Below are positions 7,430-13,575 of a stretch of 14,013 bases of DNA, one piece after another. The stretch comes from Chloroflexi bacterium RBG_16_48_8. Lineage in GTDB: Bacteria > Chloroflexota > Anaerolineae > Anaerolineales > E44-bin32. Position numbers and translations under genes: made by a program. The notes under the pieces were generated by a model that searched no databases, was not told the DNA's origin, and saw only the letters and a list, made by a program, of their open reading frames with translations. Each line of letters opens with the position of its first letter. Position 1 is the first letter of the stretch. The DNA is taken from positions 162 through 14,174 of the forward strand of contig MGNI01000153.1 of assembly GCA_001795115.1 (NCBI GenBank), written 5' to 3'.

Positions 7430-8245
7430 CTATTGATTATTCCACCGTCTCTCAAATGATTCGATTACATCTTGGGATAATTGAGAATAACTGATAACCC
7501 GAGAATCTTCAGGGAACTTTGTATTTTTAATGTGGTCCCACACAACTAAATGCATCCGGTACCTTCCACAGATTCCTTCTACATGTCCAGTGGTGATGTT
7601 CTCATCTGCTGTTATGAGGTACACATTTGGAGATCTTAAGTCAAATAGCTCTTCAGCTACTTCTCTCCATCTCTCCCGTAAGGTCCTTTTTGCTGAGAGC
7701 ACTAACGCATCATTTGGATTTTTATTAAATACATCATCGCACGGAACCATAAAATCTGTACGTGTTTGCCGATCTATCTTTTGGTAGGTTACACCAGCTT
7801 GTTCAAGTAACGCACCGAACTGAAGCTCAAAATCTCGTCCGCCTCTGCTTTTTCTAGAGTTACTTATACTAAGGAATACTCTTCGAAGTAAAGGATACAG
7901 GTCTGTGAAAAGTGATTTGAACGCCTCCCTAATTCCCGCAGCTTCGTCTATTGAATCCTTAATAATCTTAGCCGCTTTTTCAAATGCGTCCGGTTTCATC
8001 TTTATTAATTCATTTGGAACACCCTCTAAATAGGTCTGTTCTTCAAACCTCTCAAGAACTTCAAGCGTGTATTTAAACACTTGGGCTAATCTGTCGTTAA
8101 ATTCCATTCTTATCGTTTTTGGATCTGGACCATTCTCGCCATATCCCAATTCTTCGAATGCGGTCCTAACAACTTCTTCTGAAGTCGGTAGGCTGCCTCT
8201 TCGAACAAGGGTCATCATTTTACTTACATTTTGATTGATGCCCAT
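7430..8245 (-). CDS. type II restriction endonuclease, EcoRII C-terminal-like PD-(D/E)XK nuclease
   Basis: A 271-residue protein whose C-terminal half carries a PD-(D/E)XK nuclease core in the arrangement of the EcoRII-C/PspGI group. It has RKSRGGRDFE with E140, then TRTDFMVP with D164, then LVLSAK with K186, followed by the typical RERWREV (191-197). E140, D164 and K186 are the probable catalytic residues. It cuts unmethylated DNA at the site protected by its partner methyltransferase; the recognition sequence cannot be read reliably. The N-terminal half (about 1-125) is helical and unassigned. It lies 21 bp after the methyltransferase stop on the same strand with an AAGGGACGGG ribosome binding site, so the pair is one operon with protection made first. 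Base composition is visibly richer in A+T than the flanking genes, as expected for acquired DNA. Confidence 0.8.
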   Translation of the reverse strand: MGINQNVSKMMTLVRRGSLPTSEEVVRTAFEELGYGENGPDPKTIRMEFNDRLAQVFKYTLEVLERFEEQTYLEGVPNELIKMKPDAFEKAAKIIKDSIDEAAGIREAFKSLFTDLYPLLRRVFLSISNSRKSRGGRDFELQFGALLEQAGVTYQKIDRQTRTDFMVPCDDVFNKNPNDALVLSAKRTLRERWREVAEELFDLRSPNVYLITADENITTGHVEGICGRYRMHLVVWDHIKNTKFPEDSRVISYSQLSQDVIESFERRWNNQ

Positions 8246-8266
8246 TTTTTGAATCCCGTCCCTTGA

Positions 8267-9151
8267 TTAAGGTCTCCAGAAATCAAGAAGGTATTCGAAA
8301 GTTACGCCCATAGTAATATAGTTATTTGGCCATCCAAATATCCCCACCCTATTAACAATATTTGTACGATCCCAAATAATGATGTTCCTAAGCTCATATC
8401 CAACGCTTCGCAGAGCTTCTATCACTGAAATATGTAGGGTGATTCTTTGATTCTTCCACCACATATCCGGCACATTTACAATACAATGCCCTCGTTTCTT
8501 TAGTAGGGAAAGAATTACGGAAAAAATCTCGGCCATCGCGGTTGAATATTCGTCTTCAGGCATTGTTCCCAAGTCACGAGGGTCTTGTGAATATTGCTCA
8601 ACTTTGCCATATTGATCATTGTTTCGCATATCCCCTCTACGACTTTTATTCTTACGTTTTCGATTTAGTAAATTTGCGTATGGAGGTGATGTAACTATTA
8701 GGCTTACAGTCTCTTCATCGATGTAATTGTCAATATTTCTAGCATCATCCAAGATGGCTATTTGGTTGGACTCAGTGAAAAATTTCAGCTGAGCAACGCG
8801 TTCATTGGAAAGATTAACGTATTCTTCACTTAAATCGAATCCTATAGCATTTCGATCCAGATCTCTTGCAGCAACTAATGTGGTGCCAGATCCCACAAAA
8901 GGATCAAGCACAAGTTCTCCTTTATGTGTTAAAAGTTCAATAAATCGTGAAGGAATTGCAATAGGAAATGTTGCAGGATGTTGCTTTTTATCCCTAATAT
9001 CCCTTCCTTCGTAATTGAATTGCCATACTCCTAGCTGCGCTTTAAGCCATTCTTTGGCATCAATACAGCTAATATGATTTTCTTTGCACTCACAAGTTCT
9101 GGAGTAACCAATCCCTATTTTATCTAATTTCATAACCTCTAACTCAATCAT
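8267..9151 (-). CDS. DNA methyltransferase (amino-methylating, probably N4-cytosine type)
   Basis: The 294-residue protein transfers a methyl group from S-adenosylmethionine to a base amino group in the restriction site. A motif-X-like segment HPATFPIAIPSRFIELLT (58-75) leads into motif I DPFVGSGTT (83-91), the cofactor site, then GFDLSEEY (104-111), then catalytic motif IV TSPPY (154-158). TSPPY favours N4-cytosine methylation over the N6-adenine form, though this is not absolute. The order X-I-IV is gamma-like rather than the beta order, so the halves look permuted. A cysteine/histidine cluster (C20, C22, H26, C29) could bind zinc. The ATG at 9151 is supported by GAAGGGGG with good spacing and by the promoter at 9186-9214. 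The companion endonuclease follows by 21 bp. Confidence 0.88.
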   Translation of the reverse strand: MIELEVMKLDKIGIGYSRTCECKENHISCIDAKEWLKAQLGVWQFNYEGRDIRDKKQHPATFPIAIPSRFIELLTHKGELVLDPFVGSGTTLVAARDLDRNAIGFDLSEEYVNLSNERVAQLKFFTESNQIAILDDARNIDNYIDEETVSLIVTSPPYANLLNRKRKNKSRRGDMRNNDQYGKVEQYSQDPRDLGTMPEDEYSTAMAEIFSVILSLLKKRGHCIVNVPDMWWKNQRITLHISVIEALRSVGYELRNIIIWDRTNIVNRVGIFGWPNNYITMGVTFEYLLDFWRP

Positions 9152-9185
9152 AGTTGCCCCCTTCTATGTCTGTTTAACTATATTC

Positions 9186-9214
9186 ATCATAGTATGGAAC
9201 AATTGTTCTGTCAA
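9186..9214 (-). promoter_or_regulatory. near-consensus promoter of the restriction-modification operon with palindromic operator
   Basis: Read on the minus strand, a perfect TTGACA (9209-9214) is separated by exactly 17 bp from TATGAT (9186-9191). Transcription would begin near 9179, about 28 nt before the methyltransferase ATG. The spacer contains GAACAATTGTTC (9197-9208), a perfect 12-bp palindrome abutting the -35, a classical place for repressor binding. A weaker pair ACTAT/ATAGT (9177-9181 and 9189-9193) overlaps the -10. No controller gene is seen, so the binding protein is unknown. Confidence 0.75.
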
Positions 9215-9243
9215 TGAAATCTCTGTCTCTCTAGTGCGGTGAT

Positions 9244-9492
9244 CTAATACGTTACCATCCATTTTACCTTGAAATGAATAGGCGCATAATAAATCTCTCG
9301 AGAGGACTGGGGAGGCTGCAATAAATGCTTGAGATGGTGAATTCTAGCGTGCGTGATAAGCCTGAGAAGGAATTTCCCCCTATTGCTCAGCTCAAAGCCA
9401 ATAACCCCATTTTTCAAGCTCAGTGCCTGGAATTTCGGTTCACCCTCATGGGAACAGGTCAGTTGAATCTTTTTTCTAGGTAATGATAACAA
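9244..9492 (-). CDS. possible small hypothetical protein, 82 residues
   Basis: An open frame on the same strand as the methyltransferase, starting with TTG and lacking a ribosome binding site. It has no recognisable domain. The sequence is basic and hydrophobic (KFLLRLITHARIHHLKHLL in the middle) without a clear membrane helix. A GGTAAT/ATTACC inverted pair overlaps its start. It could be a regulator linked to the restriction-modification promoter just downstream, a remnant, or a chance frame in the 469-bp gap between the methyltransferase start and the dynamin gene. I think chance or remnant is more likely. Confidence 0.2.
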   Translation of the reverse strand: MLSLPRKKIQLTCSHEGEPKFQALSLKNGVIGFELSNRGKFLLRLITHARIHHLKHLLQPPQSSREIYYAPIHFKVKWMVTY

Positions 9493-9538
9493 TTACCAGA
9501 GATCAAGCTTCATGAGGGTTCCGGATCTGTAGGGAGAT

Positions 9539-9598
9539 TGTATGTAGGCGCTTTGTCCAAATGCCACAAAAAAGGCAGGCGCCAGGCCTACGTCTACA
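9539..9598 (-). terminator. interrupted palindrome after the dynamin-like gene, possible terminator
   Basis: Nested inverted repeats: TGTA/TACA at the ends, GTAGGC (9544-9549) with GCCTAC (9586-9591), and TGCC (9562-9565) with GGCA (9574-9577). On the minus strand, 25-50 nt past the dynamin stop, a G+C-rich hairpin region (GGCCTGGCGCCTGCC) is followed by six T's (9568-9573), as in an intrinsic terminator. The long symmetrical arms also resemble dispersed palindromic repeats, so it may be a repeat element used as a terminator. Confidence 0.45.
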
Positions 9599-9620
9599 TC
9601 CATTTTCAACCAACGAAACA

Positions 9621-11390
9621 TTACTTTACTGTTTGATCAGGATAGGATGAATCCTCCTCAATCGATGTTTCCAGGATGCGCAGTTGCTCCTGGATCTCCC
9701 TCAGGCCTTGATCAATGCCTCGTATGCGAGCCTCTTCATCCAAGACAAAACGCCGGTAAGGAGCGATGGCCTCTCTTAGTCGTCCTGTAGACCGATCTAT
9801 CTCGTGCCGGAAGCTCTCACCCAAAACTTGATGCAGCTGCTGGCGAAGCGCTTCCATTTTCTCACGCATCTCGCGCTTGGCCACCCCCCGTCGCCAAGGG
9901 ATGATGGCTAATCCTAAAATACCCAATACGCCCGCAGCCAAAAGCCCTGTGGCATCTGCTGTTGCGCTAACGAGCAGGGCTTTGAGGATCAAACCTAAAC
10001 CAATTGCGCTGACCTCTACCAGGCCCACCATGGCCACGGATTCCTGCAGGGTTGTAGCCATGCGAATGGCTTCAGCTCGTTTATCAAAGGAAGCTATGAC
10101 CTGTTCAGCTTGGGTACCTACGCCATCGATAAGCTGGCGGCGGTTGTAGGCAAAACCGCCAGCGGCTTCCCGAGCGGCATCCTGCAAGGTGTCCGTCTCG
10201 CGCCTCCGGCTCAACTCTTCCGCCATTAACCGCCATTGCCGCAGTTCTCGTTCAACAAGCCAATCGATGATTTCCTGAATGTGACTTTCGATTTGTTCTG
10301 GAGTTTGTGCGACTACTCGGTCAACAAACGCTTTCCGCACCCGGTTGCGATCAAGCATGTCGCGGATTTTCCATAGCCGCATGGTGTCATCCAGAAATTC
10401 CTCGCCGCGGATCCGCATTTCAAGAAGTTCATTCTCGATCCGGTCCATGTGCCGCTCAAATTCGGCTTGTGTGTCCACTGCGTAAAGTTCAAGTTGGCGC
10501 TCGACTTTCTCAAGCGTTTGGGTATCGCCAGACAAGATCTGCATGCGATCCGCGACTCGCTCCTGGTATTGGCCTGCAATTCTCATTGCCACACCTAAAG
10601 GGCTTAATAATTTCAGCCGGATACGACCCTCTTGGGTGAGGGTTTCCAGGAGGTAGTGGCGGAAAGCATTGAACCCCGAGGCTTCGTCGAGGGTTCCTTG
10701 CTCGGGTTCTTGCCATTGTCTTTTGGCCGATCTTGCGGAGAGAGGGAAAATTTCTAACTCGAAATCAAGAAGACGGGATACCTGATCACGAACAAACCGT
10801 AAGATCTCGTCCACAGCCTCTGGCGTCTCTAAGATGTCCACCTTGTTGATAACAACAACAATTTTCTTCCCCCATTGGCGGATGTTCTCCAAAAAAATGC
10901 GCTCACTTTCGGTGAAGGGACGATCGGCGGAGGTCACAAAAATCACCATGTCACTGCGGGGGACAAAATCCCGCGCGATTGCTTCGTGGCGTCTGAGGAC
11001 AGCGTTGGTGCCCGGCGTGTCCACGATATGGATCTCACGCAGCAAATCCGCCGGATAGCGCAGGATGCGAACATCCTCACTCACATACTCCGGCGGTTCC
11101 TGCTGGCCATATTTGATGATGTGAATGCGTTCTGTTGTGGGCGTGACACCCTCCTCCAAGAAGATGTCTCCCAGCAAGGCATTGATCAAAGCTGACTTTC
11201 CGCTGTTGAATTCACCAACGAAGACCAATAAGAAGAGTTCATGCAGCTGATGAAGCGCCTGACGCAGACGGTCGAGATCAACGGGATCTGTCTCCCAATC
11301 TTCCAGAAGTCCTAACAGGTTCTGGATCTGATGTTGCTCCTCCTGCCAGATCTCACGTTGTCGGTCCTCTAAAATGGTGGGCAAAGTCAT
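9621..11390 (-). CDS. bacterial dynamin-like GTPase
   Basis: A 589-residue large GTPase of the dynamin superfamily. These proteins assemble on membranes and drive remodelling or repair. GTPase motifs: G1 GEFNSGKS (59-66), G2 threonines around 84-87 (TPTT), G3 DTPG (124-127) and G4 NKVD (182-185). The G1 form GEFNSGKS is typical of bacterial dynamins. Long helical, charged stretches follow. A paired hydrophobic segment (about 451-502, glycine- and alanine-rich, ending IIPWRR) should insert as a membrane paddle or hairpin, and then comes a helical tail. The frame is open to an ATG at 11501, but the ATG at 11390 has GGAGGG seven bases upstream, and the candidate promoter at 11481-11509 would start transcription downstream of 11501. 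I therefore take the shorter form. There is one copy only, with no adjacent partner dynamin. Confidence 0.88.
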   Translation of the reverse strand: MTLPTILEDRQREIWQEEQHQIQNLLGLLEDWETDPVDLDRLRQALHQLHELFLLVFVGEFNSGKSALINALLGDIFLEEGVTPTTERIHIIKYGQQEPPEYVSEDVRILRYPADLLREIHIVDTPGTNAVLRRHEAIARDFVPRSDMVIFVTSADRPFTESERIFLENIRQWGKKIVVVINKVDILETPEAVDEILRFVRDQVSRLLDFELEIFPLSARSAKRQWQEPEQGTLDEASGFNAFRHYLLETLTQEGRIRLKLLSPLGVAMRIAGQYQERVADRMQILSGDTQTLEKVERQLELYAVDTQAEFERHMDRIENELLEMRIRGEEFLDDTMRLWKIRDMLDRNRVRKAFVDRVVAQTPEQIESHIQEIIDWLVERELRQWRLMAEELSRRRETDTLQDAAREAAGGFAYNRRQLIDGVGTQAEQVIASFDKRAEAIRMATTLQESVAMVGLVEVSAIGLGLILKALLVSATADATGLLAAGVLGILGLAIIPWRRGVAKREMREKMEALRQQLHQVLGESFRHEIDRSTGRLREAIAPYRRFVLDEEARIRGIDQGLREIQEQLRILETSIEEDSSYPDQTVK

Positions 11391-11480
11391 AAAATGTCCC
11401 TCCGTAAGGGCGAAAAAAGCCCGACGCAAACGGCCCTTTAAATTGTACTTTAATCGGCTCCAAGGAGAATCTCGAAAAGT

Positions 11481-11509
11481 ATTTTTGGGTGATATCTCCA
11501 TGCTGTCAA
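11481..11509 (-). promoter_or_regulatory. candidate promoter of the dynamin-like gene
   Basis: On the minus strand a perfect TTGACA (11504-11509) is followed after 17 bp by AAAAAT (11481-11486), which matches the -10 in four of six positions. The start site would fall near 11474, giving a leader of about 85 nt before the ATG at 11390. This excludes the longer reading that starts at 11501. Confidence 0.45.
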
Positions 11510-11634
11510 CCTGGATGATATCATATGTCCCCAGTACGAGATTTCTATATCTTCATGAATTGGTTTTTAAAGAAAACTCAAACCGCAGGACGTTTCCACT
11601 TACACGAGAAAAATGAACGAGTGGGAAGAAAGGA

Positions 11635-11661
11635 AAAGCCCTCCGCATTGCGAAGGGCTTT
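11635..11661 (-). terminator. intrinsic terminator of the cold-shock gene
   Basis: AAAGCCCT (11635-11642) pairs with AGGGCTTT (11654-11661). An inner CGC/GCG pair and a three-base loop complete a stem with one mismatch. On the minus strand the stem ends in a T-rich run (TTTTCCTTTC), about 20 nt after the cold-shock stop codon. Confidence 0.8.
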
Positions 11662-11682
11662 CGTGTCAAGATCTCTTTTTAT

Positions 11683-11892
11683 TTAGAGAATAGCAACGTT
11701 GGCAGCCTGCGGTCCCTTTGGCCCTTGCTCGATGGTGAATTCCACGCGCTGTCCTTCTTCTAGGGAGCGATAGCCATCCGCCTCGATGGCTGAGAAATGG
11801 ACAAATACGTCCGGGCCATCTTCGCGCTCGATGAAGCCATAGCCTTTGTTGTTGCTGAACCACTTGACCGTGCCGATTTCACGTTCCGACAT
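11683..11892 (-). CDS. csp: cold-shock domain protein (CspA family)
   Basis: A 69-residue single OB-fold protein that binds single-stranded RNA and DNA and acts as an RNA chaperone in the cytoplasm. It opens with MSEREIGTVKWFSNNKGYGFI and contains RNP1 (KGYGFI, 16-21) and RNP2 (VFVHF, 29-33), both intact with their aromatic residues. It ends in the usual QGPKGPQAANV segment. Length is normal for the family. The ATG at 11892 is fixed by GAAGGAGG eight bases upstream and by homology; an open reading frame continues upstream but does not look like protein. It has its own promoter, a long structured leader and a terminator, so it is a single-gene unit. Confidence 0.97.
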   Translation of the reverse strand: MSEREIGTVKWFSNNKGYGFIEREDGPDVFVHFSAIEADGYRSLEEGQRVEFTIEQGPKGPQAANVAIL

Positions 11893-11950
11893 TGTGTTTG
11901 CCTCCTTCAGGCAGGTAATATTTGAGGCGCTTTCTGTTCTTCGTCGGTCG

Positions 11951-12010
11951 GGTTGACCGGCAAGGCCGGTGTTAACCAAACAAGCCTGAGCGTATGAAAC
12001 TCAGGCCTTG
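11951..12010 (-). promoter_or_regulatory. structured 5' leader of the cold-shock mRNA
   Basis: Two strong hairpins lie between the promoter and the start codon. The first has ACCGGC/GCCGGT (11956-11961 with 11965-11970) on a GGTT/AACC base (11951-11954 with 11974-11977). The second has GCCTGAG/CTCAGGC (11984-11990 with 12000-12006), extended by CAA/TTG. Cold-shock genes commonly have long folded leaders that control translation and stability with temperature; that function here is inferred from gene and structure. Confidence 0.55.
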
Positions 12011-12056
12011 ATCTTTCGACTTCCAGATAGAACTTTCACGCACCATACAGTGATGC

Positions 12057-12085
12057 ATAATACCATCCCTTTATGACTTTGTACA
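12057..12085 (-). promoter_or_regulatory. promoter of the cold-shock gene
   Basis: On the minus strand TGTACA (12080-12085, four of six to the -35) is followed after 17 bp by TATTAT (12057-12062, a good -10). Transcription would start near 12050, giving a leader of about 158 nt that contains both hairpins at 11951-12010. The length is typical for cold-shock transcripts. Confidence 0.55.
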
Positions 12086-12183
12086 GTGGGAATTTATCGA
12101 TTTTTAGGAGGAGAAAGACCTTTGTGAAACTTGTGTGAGGGTATAGATTTTGGGGAAAAATTTAGCATGACCAACTACTGATG

Positions 12184-12189
12184 TAAAAT
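12184..12189 (+). promoter_or_regulatory. -10-like element just upstream of the DUF89 gene
   Basis: TAAAAT ends 7 nt before the ATG at 12197, placing the transcription start on or next to the start codon. No Shine-Dalgarno site is present. The -35 (TTTAGC after a 17-bp spacer) is weak. This is the third + strand gene in the window with this layout. Confidence 0.4.
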
Positions 12190-12196
12190 TCGTCCG

Positions 12197-13426
12197 ATGA
12201 TTAACAGCACACTTCCTAGTTTATCTATCCCAGATCCTCTGCGTGGTTCGGAGCTGGGTTCCTTCGCTCATGACACGGTGGTACGAAGGCTGCCAAGGAT
12301 TGTGCGACAGACCCTGGAAGAAAATGACTTCCCTGGCAGAGTCGTCAAGAGCCTCCAAACGCTCATCGCGGAAATCCCCAATGATCCCATACGCCCTCTG
12401 GTAGATCCAGAAGCCCCCGATGAAGAGGCGTGGCAACTCTACATCCAACCCCACCTGGGTTTCAACTGGTTGGAAGTCCCCTGGTTTTTTGCAGAGTTTT
12501 ATCTCTATCGCCGGGTCTTGGAGGCTACGAGATATTTCCAATCCAAGGAGCAGGGGTACTTGAGAGATCCCTATGTTCGACAAAAGCAGAGGGGCTTGGA
12601 ATCTGCAAAAGGAGCGATGGAGCCGCTTGCTGCCTTTGTGAATAAGTGGGTTGCAGCGCAAGATAGGACACCCAAAGTTCTTATTCATGTCCTACGGATC
12701 GACCTTTGGGGAAACAAAGTCGATTTGAGCCTTTGGCCGGCAGCTGAGGGAGACCAAGCGCAGCTGACCTTGGTGGAGGATGACCAGGAACAAATCGTCC
12801 TATACGATTCCCGCACTGTAGCCGAATATCTATGCAGCCTCAAGCCCGGAGCGGCGCGCGTTGACCTGCTGCTGGATAATGCTGGCTTTGAGCTTGTGAC
12901 TGACCTGTGTTTGACGGATTATTTATTGAGTACTGGTTTGGTTCATAGCGTCGATCTTCACCCGAAAGCTTGTCCGGTGTTTGTGTCGGATGCCTTGATG
13001 AAAGATGTGGAAGATGCATTGGTTTTCATGGAGCGCCAATCGTCCCAAGAGATTAAATCGGTCGTCAAGCGGATACGAAATGATCTCCAACAGAAGCGTT
13101 TGATTATCCAAAATGATAGCTTCTGGACCTTTCCCCTGGCCTTGTGGGAGATGCCTGAAAACCTGCGATCCGATCTTGGTGATTCGGACCTCGTCATCAG
13201 TAAGGGAGATGCGCATTATCGCAGGCTTCTGGGGGATCGGCATTGGCTGCCGACAACGCCCTTTGCGGATATCATGAGCTACCTCTCTTCACCCATCCTG
13301 GCGCTGAGAGCGTGCAAGTCGGAGGTGATCTGTGGTCTTGAACCTGGACAGGCTGAGGCTCTGCAGGAAAAGGATCCTGGCTGGATGACCAACGGGCAGT
13401 GGGGCTTGATCCAATTTAAGAGATAA
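12197..13426 (+). CDS. DUF89 / ARMT1-like metal-dependent phosphatase-family protein
   Basis: A 409-residue cytoplasmic protein of the DUF89 family, subgroup III, which includes eukaryotic ARMT1 (C6orf211). Characteristic blocks are present in order: LWGNKVDLSLW (170-180), LLDNAGFELVTDLCLTDYLL (225-244), KGDAHYRRLLGDRHW (336-350), then LPTTPF (351-356) and LRACKSEVICGL (370-381). The DN-x-x-x-E pair and the KGD block supply the acidic metal site. DUF89 enzymes are proposed metabolite damage-control phosphatases acting on sugar phosphates; methyltransferase activity was reported for the human protein but is disputed. Substrate in this organism is unknown. It is transcribed divergently from the cold-shock gene, appears monocistronic and is probably leaderless. 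The first 25 residues are not conserved-looking, so a slightly later start cannot be ruled out. Confidence 0.82.
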   Translation: MINSTLPSLSIPDPLRGSELGSFAHDTVVRRLPRIVRQTLEENDFPGRVVKSLQTLIAEIPNDPIRPLVDPEAPDEEAWQLYIQPHLGFNWLEVPWFFAEFYLYRRVLEATRYFQSKEQGYLRDPYVRQKQRGLESAKGAMEPLAAFVNKWVAAQDRTPKVLIHVLRIDLWGNKVDLSLWPAAEGDQAQLTLVEDDQEQIVLYDSRTVAEYLCSLKPGAARVDLLLDNAGFELVTDLCLTDYLLSTGLVHSVDLHPKACPVFVSDALMKDVEDALVFMERQSSQEIKSVVKRIRNDLQQKRLIIQNDSFWTFPLALWEMPENLRSDLGDSDLVISKGDAHYRRLLGDRHWLPTTPFADIMSYLSSPILALRACKSEVICGLEPGQAEALQEKDPGWMTNGQWGLIQFKR

Positions 13427-13501
13427 GATTTTATGGATCTTAGCTTTAGCTTGGGGAAGGTTCGCCAACCATAACTGGGTCTTTGTTCCAATCATTTCAT
13501 T

Positions 13502-13524
13502 GAGACACCCCGCCGTGGTGTCTC
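13502..13524. terminator. perfect hairpin between convergent genes
   Basis: GAGACACC (13502-13509) and GGTGTCTC (13517-13524) form a perfect 8-bp stem with a 7-base loop. It lies 75 bp after the DUF89 stop and 50 bp after the radical SAM stop on the other strand, a position suited to a two-way terminator. No strong T-run follows on either side. The right arm continues into TAC, so it may also be one copy of a dispersed palindromic repeat. Confidence 0.45.
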
Positions 13525-13575
13525 TACCTATTGAGTAGAATCGTGCTACTTAAGATCATCATTGAATGCTTTCTT

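Noticed and set aside
7352..9620. Insertion sequence or integrase boundaries around the restriction-modification pair
   Set aside because: Looked for flanking direct repeats, terminal inverted repeats, tRNA ends and transposase fragments; none seen, though composition suggests acquisition.
10875..11195. Long antisense frame across the GTPase domain of the dynamin gene
   Set aside because: It mirrors a strongly conserved coding region, has no ribosome binding site and encodes no recognisable domain.
11391..11501. N-terminal extension of the dynamin-like protein to the ATG at 11501
   Set aside because: Internal ATG at 11390 has a strong GGAGGG site, and the best promoter would start transcription downstream of 11501.
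11893..11979. Upstream extension of the cold-shock protein
   Set aside because: Reads through leader hairpins, is not conserved-looking, and the internal ATG has a strong ribosome binding site and the family's standard start.
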